From Ruminiclostridium herbifermentans (lineage in GTDB: Bacteria; Bacillota; Clostridia; Acetivibrionales; DSM-1351), in assembly GCF_005473905.2 (NCBI RefSeq), contig NZ_CP061336.1, forward strand, positions 620,001-684,000: 64,000 nt of DNA, written 5' to 3'. Each line of letters opens with the position of its first letter. The stretch's first letter is position 1. The notes under the pieces are model-generated. The model saw only the letters and a program-made list of their open reading frames with translations. It did no database searches and had not been told where the DNA came from. This document shows, one piece after another, positions 36,250-44,823 of the stretch. The position numbers were made by a program, and so were the translations under genes.

Positions 36250-36288
36250 TCGGTTGGGTTATAGTTTTGACCCTGACCGATTTTTTTT
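36250..36288 (+). terminator. Terminator with no clear gene
   Basis: TCGGT/ACCGA and GGGT/ACCC form a two-part stem (36250-36280) followed by eight T. No coding gene lies between it and the previous terminator, so it may end a small RNA or mark a deleted gene. Confidence 0.7.
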
Positions 36289-36912
36289 GTGGGATCTTTC
36301 TGACAAGAGTTAATAACAATTTACGCATATAAGACGAAATTTATATGGTTCTATGTAAATAGTTGGGGTGGAATTGTAAACTGAAGTTTAAATGGCTTTT
36401 TCATGCGAAATAAGCTTTTTGAGCGATTTGAACTCGGTTTGGGTTTAGATTTGATTTCTGACTAAGTTTGAAAATTTTGAACTAATATGCTTCTCTTTGA
36501 CTAAACACCTAGCGGATTTTGACTGTGTAGATGGAGTAGCCTTTAAATTCACTATTGGTCAATAACATCGGTAATTTGGACGATAGTAATTGATTTCTCA
36601 AATAAATGAGTGCATAGGATATTTAAGACAATTGATGAAAGTTAGAACAATGTTGCTAATTGAAGGAGAATGAAATTATATGTAGAATAATTTCTTATAA
36701 GTGAAAATAATGGGATAAAAAAGAATTAATATTTATCAATACTAATGAAGAAGCTGCTTTCTAGTAGTAATCTGTAATCGTATAAAATAATGTAAGTCAT
36801 ACATATTAAGCGAACATTGTACAAAGTTAGTACCTTACTTTCAAACATAATTTCTTTACAGAGTGACAATGTGAATTTCATTAGAAAAAATTAATTTAGG
36901 AGGAGTATAGTA
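36289..36912. other. Intergenic region before the alpha-galactosidase
   Basis: No gene, repeat family or clear operator was found in these 620 bp. The galactosidase promoter should be here. Confidence 0.4.
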
Positions 36913-38325
36913 ATGATAAAAATTAAACGCCTTGTGGCATTGGGTATTTTGACAGCAATGTTTATTTCACCATTTCCGCTTTCTGTCCAGAATGAAAAAC
37001 AAGCGCTGGCTTTAGACAACAATCTAGGATTAACTCCACCAATGGGATGGAATAGCTGGAACATCTTTGGAGGTAACATTAATGAAGAAAAGATTAAGCA
37101 AATTGCAGATGCCATGGTAACAACAGGAATGAAGGATGCAGGTTATGAGTATGTCAATCTTGATGATAATTGGATGGCAAATCCTGCCCGTGATGAAAAT
37201 GGATACCTTATTCCAGATCCAATACGTTTTCCTAGCGGTATGAAGGCTTTGGCAGATTATATCCATTCAAAAGGATTGAAATTTGGAATTTATGGTGACA
37301 GGGGAGTAACTACATGCTGCAATATACCACAGAGTGGGAGCCAGGGATATGAAGAGCGAGACGCACAAACTTTTGCTGACTGGGGAGTGGATTATTTAAA
37401 ATATGATAACTGTGCTTCAGACAGTAATCTGCAGGCGGGCTACGAAAAAATGAGGGATGCGCTTTTAAAAACTGGAAGACCTATTTACTATAGCATATGC
37501 TGCTGGTATTTTGCTGGACCATGGCTGGTAGATTGCGGTAATTCATGGAGAACAACAGGCGATATTACTGATAACTGGGGAAGCATTACAAGGATTATTG
37601 ATGAAAACTCTAAATCGGCTGCTTATGCAGGGCCCGGTCATTGGAATGATCCGGATATGCTGGAGGTTGGCAATGGTAATATGACAGATACAGAATACAA
37701 AGCACATTTCAGTATGTGGTGCATGATGGCAGCTCCGCTTATTGCTGGAAATGACATTAGAAATATGACTGATGCTACAAAAGAGATTCTTACAAACAAA
37801 GAAGTTATAGCTATTGATCAAGATTCCGCAGGAGTGCAAGGCACTAAGGTAAGTGCTTCGGGAGAACTTGAAGTGTGGTGTAAGCCTCTAGGAACAGATG
37901 GTACTACTAAGGCGGTTGCCCTCTTCAATCGAAGTGCTGCAGCAGCAGATATCACTGTAAAATGGAGCGATATAGGGCTTGATGATGGTTCTGTTGCTGT
38001 TCGTGACCTATGGGAGCACAAGGATTGCGGCACGTTTAGTACTGGATATACAGCAAATGTACCCTCCCATGGAGTTGTACTATTAAAAGTAAGCTCTGCT
38101 GATGGAGCTATAATGTATGGTGATGTAGATGGAAGTAATAATATTGATGCGATAGATTATTCGCTAATTAAAATGTATTTGCTTGGCCAGATTTCAGAAT
38201 TTCCAGCCTCAGATGGCAAACTGGCTGCCGATGTTGATGGGGATGGTCAAATAACAGCACTGGATTTTTCATTAGTAAAGCAATATTTGCTGGGGGTTAT
38301 TAATAAATTTCCAGCGCAGAAATGA
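36913..38325 (+). CDS. Cellulosomal GH27 alpha-galactosidase with dockerin
   Basis: This 470-residue secreted enzyme removes alpha-galactosyl side groups from galactomannan and related hemicelluloses. Signal peptide 1-35; the GH27 barrel follows with TPPMGWNSWN (41-50), VNLDDNW (81-87), the nucleophile Asp165 in YLKYDNC and the acid/base Asp248 in WNDPDML. A beta domain precedes the C-terminal type I dockerin (about 404-470: GDVDGSNNIDAIDYSLIKMY and DVDGDGQITALDFSLVKQYL), which attaches it to a scaffoldin. AGGAGG precedes the ATG. It is monocistronic; a damaged copy of its dockerin follows. Confidence 0.95.
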   Translation: MIKIKRLVALGILTAMFISPFPLSVQNEKQALALDNNLGLTPPMGWNSWNIFGGNINEEKIKQIADAMVTTGMKDAGYEYVNLDDNWMANPARDENGYLIPDPIRFPSGMKALADYIHSKGLKFGIYGDRGVTTCCNIPQSGSQGYEERDAQTFADWGVDYLKYDNCASDSNLQAGYEKMRDALLKTGRPIYYSICCWYFAGPWLVDCGNSWRTTGDITDNWGSITRIIDENSKSAAYAGPGHWNDPDMLEVGNGNMTDTEYKAHFSMWCMMAAPLIAGNDIRNMTDATKEILTNKEVIAIDQDSAGVQGTKVSASGELEVWCKPLGTDGTTKAVALFNRSAAAADITVKWSDIGLDDGSVAVRDLWEHKDCGTFSTGYTANVPSHGVVLLKVSSADGAIMYGDVDGSNNIDAIDYSLIKMYLLGQISEFPASDGKLAADVDGDGQITALDFSLVKQYLLGVINKFPAQK

Positions 38326-38394
38326 TTATTTATGCCATGGAAAACAAATACTATTGAAGAGGTACCAGCTATTGTTTGTAGTGGACTAAAATGT

Positions 38395-38585
38395 AAGTAT
38401 TAATATTGATGCGATAGATTATTCAATGATTAAACTATATTTGCTTGGCTAGATAACAGAATTTTCAGCTTCAAATTGTAAACAGACTGCTGTATTGATG
38501 GGGACAGTCAAATAACAGCACTGGATTTATCATTAGTAAAGCAATATTTGCTGGGGGTTATTAATAAATTCCCAGCACAGAAATG
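38395..38585 (+). pseudogene. Decayed tandem copy of the upstream dockerin
   Basis: This sequence repeats the last ~190 bp of the galactosidase gene (compare 38139-38325): NIDAIDYSMIKLYLLG with an in-frame TAG, a shifted linker, then ALDLSLVKQYLLGVINKFPA. The final 70 bp are almost identical, including the stop and its flank, while the first half carries stops and indels. It has no start and is not expressed as a protein. Confidence 0.85.
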
Positions 38586-38699
38586 ATAATTACTGGTAAG
38601 TATTAGTTTTCTATATTGTAAACATGTAATTATTGGGCTATAATATGGTAGTAGTTTGAAATGGTAATGATTCGATTTAAAGCTGAGTACCGATTCAAT

Positions 38700-38774
38700 G
38701 TCTCGGTAGTCTAATGGATAAGACGGTGGATTCCGGTTCCACTGATACGGGTTCGATTCCTGTCCGGGACGCCA
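38700..38774 (+). tRNA. tRNA-Arg (CCG)
   Basis: Complete cloverleaf with encoded CCA; acceptor GTCTCGG pairs with CCGGGAC, anticodon loop TTCCGGT. Its last 69 bases are repeated exactly at 49509-49577, so its 3' part is the left attachment site of the adjoining element, which now supplies the tRNA 3' end. Confidence 0.95.
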
Positions 38775-38807
38775 ACGCTAGAATTAGAGGGTTCTGGCGT
38801 TTTTTTA
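38775..38807 (+). terminator. Terminator after tRNA-Arg, inside the element
   Basis: AACGCTAGAA pairs with TTCTGGCGTT (one G-T pair) and is followed by a run of seven T. Confidence 0.8.
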
Positions 38808-38836
38808 TTCTCAAAAATGTTGGCAAAAAATACACG

Positions 38837-38879
38837 AGTCCACTGATTTAGAATAATACCAATTACAAATCAGTGGACT
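38837..38879. repeat. Left-end inverted repeat, likely integrase or excisionase arm site
   Basis: AGTCCACTGATTT (38837-38849) and AAATCAGTGGACT (38867-38879) form a 13-bp perfect inverted repeat between the tRNA and the integrase gene. The motif AGTCCACTGATTTA recurs near the right end at 49454-49467. Confidence 0.65.
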
Positions 38880-38916
38880 GCCTCTTTTGGAAAAATTCAG
38901 AGGAGGTAATTTATTA

Positions 38917-39840
38917 ATGAAGTCAGTAAAAAAAATAACTGGTGATTGGCAGAAAGAATTAAAAGACTTTTTGCTATGGAAAAAATCTCAGGGAGCAAGT
39001 GAACGAACACTATACGACTATAATAAGCATGTAAACATCTTCTTTAAAAGACATCCTGATGCGTTACAAGACATTGACAAAGCATGTATGGAATATATGA
39101 GTGAGAGTATCAAACCATGCACTTACAATCTTAGGAGGGCTTATTTAAAGTGCTTTTGTGATTATTTATTTGAGGATAACTTGATAAGAGTTAACCCTTT
39201 TTCAAAATTACCCAAAAGAAAAGTTAATGATAAGATAATAGATATACCTATAGACGTACTACAACAATTTTTGTCTATACCTGACAAAAGTAATTTTGCA
39301 GGGCTTAGAGATTATACTTTGATGCTTACACAACTTGACTGTGGAATTCGTCCGAATGAAGCCTTGCAACTTAAAATATCAGATTTTGATTTTAAGCATT
39401 ACTGTGTAATTGTTCCTGAAGAAGTGGCTAAAACAAGACACTCAAGAACATTACCTTTAAGTATAGAAACGGTAAGAGCTATTACTAAGCTTGTAAATTA
39501 TCGTCCTGCTGATTGGAAAGATAATATCCCTGTTTTCTGTAGCTGTAATGGTGAAACGCTAAATTCGGATATTATGTCTAGGAGATTTGCAAATTATTCT
39601 AAAAAGTTGGATGTTTATATAACTCCATATTCTTTAAGACATTGCTTTGCTTTGTATTATCTTAGGAATGGGGGAGGGACTTTGCATCTTCAGACCATTA
39701 TGGGGCATGAAACTCTTGATATGACTCGTAAGTATGTGGCACTAAGTGATACAGATATTAAATCAAGTCATAATTCCTATACGCCAATAAGAAATGTTTT
39801 ACCACCTAAAAAAACAAGTATAAGAAAGATTAAAAAATAA
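38917..39840 (+). CDS. int: Tyrosine recombinase/integrase
   Basis: This 307-residue integrase should recombine attP with the 3' end of the tRNA-Arg gene. It has an N-terminal SAM-like core-binding domain (10-95) and a catalytic domain with Arg145 (DCGIRPNEAL), a Lys in the beta hairpin (AKTRHSRTLP), Arg241 (PYSLRHCFA), His264 (MGHETLDMT) and nucleophile Tyr273 (RKYVAL). The first His of the usual HxxR box is Tyr238 here, a tolerated variant. GAGGAGG precedes ATG 38917; an upstream in-frame TTG lacks an RBS. Confidence 0.93.
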   Translation: MKSVKKITGDWQKELKDFLLWKKSQGASERTLYDYNKHVNIFFKRHPDALQDIDKACMEYMSESIKPCTYNLRRAYLKCFCDYLFEDNLIRVNPFSKLPKRKVNDKIIDIPIDVLQQFLSIPDKSNFAGLRDYTLMLTQLDCGIRPNEALQLKISDFDFKHYCVIVPEEVAKTRHSRTLPLSIETVRAITKLVNYRPADWKDNIPVFCSCNGETLNSDIMSRRFANYSKKLDVYITPYSLRHCFALYYLRNGGGTLHLQTIMGHETLDMTRKYVALSDTDIKSSHNSYTPIRNVLPPKKTSIRKIKK

Positions 39841-39870
39841 CCGATTAAATCTAAATGGTTATATCAAACT

Positions 39871-39901
39871 AAGAGCCTTGCCACCTGACAAGGTTCTTTT
39901 T
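39871..39901 (+). terminator. Terminator after the integrase
   Basis: AAGAGCCTTG (39871-39880) pairs with CAAGGTTCTT (39889-39898), then T residues. Confidence 0.85.
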
Positions 39902-40106
39902 CTAGGCAAAAAATGCGCTTTTAAGCGATTTATACATATTACCTTATAACTATATACAAGCATAAATAAATAACTAAAAATGCCTATATATGCTATAATA
40001 TCCCTATATTTGATTTTTATAAATGTCAAAATATAAATAATGTATTTATGAACGACATATATCTATAAAGCATATACAATAAGTTGATGAGGATAGGAGT
40101 AAAATA

Positions 40107-41615
40107 ATGGTAAGGGTAAGTGATATTATTCCATTAAGTGAAGTTGAAAAATGGAATACAGAAGATATAGTTTTGATTAATGCAGGAACTGGACAAGGGA
40201 AAACAACTTTTGTTAAGGATATTCTTATTGAATATTGCAAAGAAAATAATAAAAGCATATTATTTCTAGTTAATAGAATAGCTCTTAAAAAACAAACTAA
40301 AAAAGATATTGAAAAGAAAGAAAAAAATTATATTGCTAATGTTAGATTAACCAGTTATCAAGCAATCACTAGATTACTTTTAAAAAATAAGAATAATCCA
40401 GATAAAGCAAAGGCTATTGCTCATTTTGATTATATTGTATGTGATGAAACACATTGGTTTTTCTCTGATGCTTTATTCAATAATACTACTGATTTAATGT
40501 GGAACTGGTTAATTAATAATAGTAATAGTATTAAAATTCTAATGACAGCAACCGCATTGTTACCAAAGAAATATATAAAAGAAGTGGTCAAAAAGAAGGT
40601 TAAGGAGTATAAACTTACAACTGACTATAATAAGTTTATCAAGACTCTATATTTTTATAAGAATGATAAAACTATAGAAAAAATATTATTTAACCTTCCC
40701 AAAGATGAAAGAGCATTATATTTTTGTGGTGCTGATAAAGCCTATACGCTGAGTAAGTTACTTCCTGATGCAAAGTTTTATTGTAGTGAGAACAATAAAT
40801 TATACAAACATGCAGACGAGGATACATTCAAAAGTATTATAGAGAAAATGAATTTTGAATGCCAGATATTATGTACCACCTCTGTTCTAGATAATGGTGT
40901 GAATTTTCAAGATACTTCAATTAAACATATTATTATTGATTACTTTGACTTAGATGAAATACAACAAATGATAGGGCGTAAGCGACTAAATATAAACAAT
41001 ATTGATGATACATTTACTTTATACATAAAGAATTTGACTAATCAAGGCTTAAATAGAATACGGAACACAAATAACTATCTACTGAAGCAAGCAGACTATT
41101 TGGAGGAAAATGGTGAAATTGAGTTTACAAATAAATATTTTAAAAAATCTGTTAACAATATTATAGATACATTTACTGGTGAAGATAATCAGATTCATAG
41201 AAAAGTAAATAAAATGATGTATACTAAAATTCAGAATCTAATAGAGATAATTCAAAAAATGTTGAAGAGAAAAAAAGATGGGTATAAGCAGGCTGTAATA
41301 ACTAGATTGAAATATGATAAGAAAAATGTGTTTGATTTAGATACTGAATTAGATGGTTCTATATTGCAAGAATACTTAAATAGTTTGATTGGAATAAAAT
41401 TATTTAAGGAAGAACAAAAGAAACTAAAGGACTTTTTAACAACTAATGATGATTTATTTAATCCTGCCAAAACAGACCATAAGAGTTTGGGGCTAAATTC
41501 TATTAATGGATACTTCATGGATAATGGATTAGCTTATGCTGTGGAATCTAACATAGAGAATTCCAGAAAGTCAGAATATTATAAAAAGACATATTGGATT
41601 ATTAGTAAAAAATGA
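40107..41615 (+). CDS. DEAD/DEAH-like helicase of the element
   Basis: The 502-residue ATPase has Walker A GTGQGKTT (27-34), a DEAH-like Walker B DETH (113-116), motif III TAT in LMTATALL, and a motif VI-like QQMIGRKR. The C-terminal 170 residues are helical and basic. No primase or nuclease domain is visible. It may unwind element DNA for replication; the hairpin cluster directly downstream could be the matching origin. An RNA-helicase or defence role is also possible. GGAGT lies upstream of the ATG. It forms its own unit in the element. Confidence 0.8.
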   Translation: MVRVSDIIPLSEVEKWNTEDIVLINAGTGQGKTTFVKDILIEYCKENNKSILFLVNRIALKKQTKKDIEKKEKNYIANVRLTSYQAITRLLLKNKNNPDKAKAIAHFDYIVCDETHWFFSDALFNNTTDLMWNWLINNSNSIKILMTATALLPKKYIKEVVKKKVKEYKLTTDYNKFIKTLYFYKNDKTIEKILFNLPKDERALYFCGADKAYTLSKLLPDAKFYCSENNKLYKHADEDTFKSIIEKMNFECQILCTTSVLDNGVNFQDTSIKHIIIDYFDLDEIQQMIGRKRLNINNIDDTFTLYIKNLTNQGLNRIRNTNNYLLKQADYLEENGEIEFTNKYFKKSVNNIIDTFTGEDNQIHRKVNKMMYTKIQNLIEIIQKMLKRKKDGYKQAVITRLKYDKKNVFDLDTELDGSILQEYLNSLIGIKLFKEEQKKLKDFLTTNDDLFNPAKTDHKSLGLNSINGYFMDNGLAYAVESNIENSRKSEYYKKTYWIISKK

Positions 41616-41790
41616 TTTTGCGAAAAAAATTCCATTTGTCATATAATTATGAGAGGTGGAAAAAATGGGGCAAAATTATAATTATAAAATAATGAACAGT
41701 AAAAGTCAATAGATTTTGAAAAAATATTTTTAATTCTTATAAAATTAGTAAATCTATTAATCAGAAAGTAAAAAGTAAATAAATTATATT

Positions 41791-41906
41791 GCGTTATCTT
41801 TGAATTTTTATTTTTCATGTAGCGTAGCGGAATGAAAATAAAAAACAAAGTAACGCAAAACTTGCGATTAAAATAGGTAGGGCGGTTTTTGCCCTACCTA
41901 TTTTAA
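41791..41906. other. Cluster of three hairpins, possible replication or transfer origin
   Basis: Three consecutive inverted repeats occur in the 620-bp gap after the helicase. First, 41791-41818 with 41832-41856, about 25 paired positions with small bulges around the loop GTAGCGTAGCGGA. Second, CGCAA-AAC-TTGCG at 41854-41866, sharing its first bases with the first stem. Third, a perfect 16-bp stem, TTAAAATAGGTAGGGC (41868-41883) with GCCCTACCTATTTTAA (41891-41906), loop GGTTTTT. The last could end transcription, but three in a row is excessive for that. The rest of the gap to 42235 holds no gene. Confidence 0.5.
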
Positions 41907-42235
41907 TTGTAAGTTAAGGTTTTTGTCGAGTAGGAAAATAAATTAACGGTCACACGATTTCCAGAGTTACGCTTCATTTATTATTTAAGATTATTTAGCT
42001 ATATCTTTTATTATTCAAAACCTTTATTTAAGCCTCATGTGAGGCTTTTATTTATGTATTTACTTTTAAACGCTTATAACATAATGGTTAGAAAATTTTA
42101 AAAAGTGTTAGAAGATTTGTTAGAAATATGAGACATTATGACTATATTCACGTTAGGCTGGTTTTATTTATAAGCAAGTATGGTATAATAATTTTAGTTG
42201 TAACAATATAGAATTATTGGGGGATAATAATATAA

Positions 42236-42694
42236 ATGTTTGAGAATACATGGTTTGTATCGATATGTTCATCACTTATTGCAACTTTAATCAGCATTTT
42301 TGTGTCAAAATTAACTAAGCATTTCTTAGGGGATAAGATAGTAGAAGAGAATCCAATATATTCAATATATTGTTTGTTCTTAGGTGCATTATGTTTTATT
42401 ACAATATCAGTTTCAACAATTATTATTTGGTTAATTGAAAAGGATATCTCTAATTCTTTTTATATTTTTAAGATAGGTTTTTCAGGAATACTATTTATTA
42501 TTGTAGCGTTAATTATGGTTACTTCTTTTGTTATTACTACAAATTTAATTAAATATATGCAAAAAGGTACATATGATTCTTTTGATAGAACGCAAAATGC
42601 TATTTTAAAGGTATACGCAAAAGGTCTAAACGCTATAAAAAAACAGCAGAAAGTGGTAGAGCAAGAAAAAGTGATAGAGCATGAGAATATATAA
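42236..42694 (+). CDS. Small three-helix membrane protein of the element
   Basis: The 152-residue protein has three hydrophobic helices (about 5-25, 42-66 and 76-103) and a charged C-terminal tail rich in Lys, Glu and Gln (AIKKQQKVVEQEKVIEHENI). GGGGGATAATAATATAA precedes the ATG. No family is recognised. In phage-defence loci, such small membrane proteins often act as effectors, but nothing here proves that. Confidence 0.65.
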   Translation: MFENTWFVSICSSLIATLISIFVSKLTKHFLGDKIVEENPIYSIYCLFLGALCFITISVSTIIIWLIEKDISNSFYIFKIGFSGILFIIVALIMVTSFVITTNLIKYMQKGTYDSFDRTQNAILKVYAKGLNAIKKQQKVVEQEKVIEHENI

Positions 42695-42769
42695 CTATGA
42701 ATTATTTTATATTAAATAAAAATGCTTAGTTTATAACAACTAAAAATTGAGTAATGAGTAACACATCTA

Positions 42770-42940
42770 ACCACATATCAATGTTATTGAGCGAACGAGT
42801 GTTCTGTGTTTTTGCATAAACTGAAAGCATTGGTATTACTGCATTGTAGAGAGTGCTGAAATGGTTTGATTATATGTATATACTATAAAGCTTTGATATT
42901 ATTATATTTGCTCGATTAGTAATACGATACATTTTATTAG
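42770..42940 (+). repeat. Upstream module, copy 1
   Basis: ATATCAATGTTATTGAG, ATAAACTGAAAGCATTGG, TACTGCATTGTAGAGAG and CGATTAGTAATACGAT occur in this order and recur, diverged, at 44594-44735. Each copy ends 60-90 bp before a gene start (42999 and 44824), so the module probably carries shared promoter or operator sequences. Confidence 0.5.
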
Positions 42941-42998
42941 GTTAAGTGGTGTTTGATTTGTATTGCCATAATTTATATAAGAAATAATGGAGGATAAA

Positions 42999-43772
42999 AT
43001 GGAAATCTTAAATAAACCGATTATTGTCAATAGTATTAAATCAAATAGAAAAAAAATTGCATTATTTATTATTGCAATAGTATTATTGGTATTAATTATT
43101 AGTTATTTTACATCTGTAAATAATAAAATATTATTATATGAAAACCAATATATTAATAAAGCCAAACAGATAGTATCTACTTATAATTTGAAAGACGTAA
43201 ATATTATTATGAAATTTAAAGGTAAATATGAAGGGTATAGGAGCTACGATTTAGTGATAGAAAGTAACACTTTTGAAAAGCTTGAAGATAAAAAGAAATA
43301 TGAGCTTGTAAAATCTTTGGAAACTATAAGCGTTAGTGATTCAAGTTTTATAGTCTTAAAACAAGTAATATCAGATTCTAACGAATACGATATTGATGTA
43401 CTTTCTCCTAATGTTTTAAATAAAAATAATGATGAATATTATACTAATGGAATTAAGTATAATGATGGTAACACTGATAATATTACTACTAGTACATATG
43501 AAAAAGAACCAAGTGAAGATGATAAAGCTTTTGCTTGGACAGCAGCTATAAAAGAGGTTAAGGAGAGATTAAAATCTCCCTCAACATCTGAGTTTCCTTT
43601 TAGTTATAATGAACAATACATCAAAGAAGTTGAAACAAAAACTTTTGTAATAAAATCTTATGTCGATGCTGAGAATTCTTTTGGAGCAGAAATAAGAAGC
43701 AACTTTATGGTTAGAATCAAAAGAACAGGTGAAAACACATACAATTTAATTGATGTTAAGATATACGATTAA
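42999..43772 (+). CDS. Single-helix membrane protein of the element
   Basis: The 257-residue protein has a short cytoplasmic basic N-terminus, one membrane helix (KIALFIIAIVLLVLIISYFT, about 19-38) and an extracytoplasmic domain. Residues 175-257 (DKAFAWTAAIKEVKERLKSP, then STSEFPFSYNEQ) resemble the region found in many Gram-positive proteins with a buried Trp-Ala pattern, but no named family is sure. GGAGG precedes ATG 42999; an earlier ATG overlaps that SD. It follows copy 1 of the upstream module. Confidence 0.65.
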   Translation: MEILNKPIIVNSIKSNRKKIALFIIAIVLLVLIISYFTSVNNKILLYENQYINKAKQIVSTYNLKDVNIIMKFKGKYEGYRSYDLVIESNTFEKLEDKKKYELVKSLETISVSDSSFIVLKQVISDSNEYDIDVLSPNVLNKNNDEYYTNGIKYNDGNTDNITTSTYEKEPSEDDKAFAWTAAIKEVKERLKSPSTSEFPFSYNEQYIKEVETKTFVIKSYVDAENSFGAEIRSNFMVRIKRTGENTYNLIDVKIYD

Positions 43773-43910
43773 CTTATGTTAGCTTTTGAGATGAAATATC
43801 AATCAGTCTTAAAATGTATGTATTTAGTATATTATCAAGATAGCAAATGTTCTTTTATAAATATATAATTCTTTTAATATAAGGTATAATAGTTAGAATT
43901 AATGGCTAGC

Positions 43911-43930
43911 AGGATAATAAATTTTATCCT
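43911..43930. terminator. Small hairpin between convergent genes
   Basis: AGGATAA (43911-43917) pairs with TTATCCT (43924-43930). It may serve both flanking genes but lacks a long T-run. Confidence 0.45.
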
Positions 43931-43933
43931 ACA

Positions 43934-44233
43934 TTATTTATTCAATAAATTAAACATCATTTTACAATCTAAAAGTCCTTGTTTATAAAAATATTTCTGA
44001 TAACCAACTAAGTAATTTCCTTGTATACTGTCAAGTTGATGAATTAAATCGGAAGATTCAGGAGGTAATACTTTTTCCAATTGCTTTAAAATATCATTAT
44101 ATAGATAATAGAACTCTAAATATTCAGACGAGTTACTGTATTCATTACTTAGCTCTTCTATTCTATTATCTATACTTGTTAAAATAAAACTTCCAAAATT
44201 ACTGCTATTATTTGTATTAGAACTAAAAGACAT
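43934..44233 (-). CDS. 99-residue protein under a structured leader
   Basis: The product (MSFSSNTNNSSNFGSFILTS, then IDNRIEELSNEYSNSSEYLE) is acidic and helical, with no signal peptide or membrane helix and no recognised family. GGAGGGA lies 7 bp upstream of the ATG, but it is the 3' arm of a perfect hairpin, and about 220 nt of highly folded leader precede it (next entry). The investment in 5' structure suggests that the protein is costly or toxic when made at the wrong time; that is inference. It is the only minus-strand gene in the element. Confidence 0.7.
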   Translation of the reverse strand: MSFSSNTNNSSNFGSFILTSIDNRIEELSNEYSNSSEYLEFYYLYNDILKQLEKVLPPESSDLIHQLDSIQGNYLVGYQKYFYKQGLLDCKMMFNLLNK

Positions 44234-44240
44234 ATATGAT

Positions 44241-44452
44241 TCCCTCCAAATTTTAAAATGGAGGGAAAATTAAAAAGTGCGAATAGGTATACCCTACACG
44301 CACATATAATTGCAAAATTAAACAAAAGCAAGTATAATAATAACTGGTTGCTGTGGTGGACAAAGTCCATACGTGTGGGTGGTGTTTTCACCTGCATGGG
44401 TTTCTAGGTGCTACCAACACTTAGAAATCATGGCAACTATTTAATTTTCCCT
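44241..44452 (-). ncRNA. Cloverleaf leader with two-state SD control, candidate riboswitch
   Basis: Read 5' to 3' on the minus strand: AGGGAAAATTAAA (44452-44440) pairs perfectly with TTTAATTTTCCCT (44274-44262) as closing helix P1. Inside, GTTGC/GCAAC (44437-44433 with 44350-44346) closes a four-way junction holding a 10-bp hairpin (44427-44401), GGTG-AAAA-CACC (44391-44380) and TGGAC-TTT-GTCCA (44368-44356); a further hairpin GTGCG/CGCAC lies at 44303-44277. The 3' strand of P1 continues into TCCCTCC, which is also the exact complement of the SD GGAGGGA (44247-44241). P1 and the SD hairpin are thus mutually exclusive. No known riboswitch consensus was recognised. Confidence 0.6.
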
Positions 44453-44593
44453 AAAAAGATTATATCATTATGGGATAATTTTGCAAGATATTTATGTCTC
44501 ATTTAAGCATTTATGACATGATATATTTATTTTCTCTATAATTCTATATTCAATTAATAGCACTAATTTAAAGTTGTTATCAATTATCATCTA

Positions 44594-44735
44594 AATATAT
44601 ATCAATGTTGTTAAGAAAATGAATAGTTGATGTTTTATATAAACTGGAAATATGGATAGTACTATATTTATAGAGAGGATGATAAATTGCTGTAATAATA
44701 TTTATGCGATTAGTAATTAGGTGTTATGTCAATAT
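44594..44735 (+). repeat. Upstream module, copy 2
   Basis: Diverged second copy of 42770-42940: ATATCAATGTTGTTAAG, ATAAACTGGAAATATGG, TACTATATTTATAGAGAG and CGATTAGTAATTAGG, before the AIPR gene. Confidence 0.5.
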
Positions 44736-44823
44736 AGCTGAATACCAAATTAGTATATATTTGATTTATTTAATATAAAAAGGTATAATTTAGAAAAAAA
44801 TAGGTCATTTGGAGGTTGCTACT

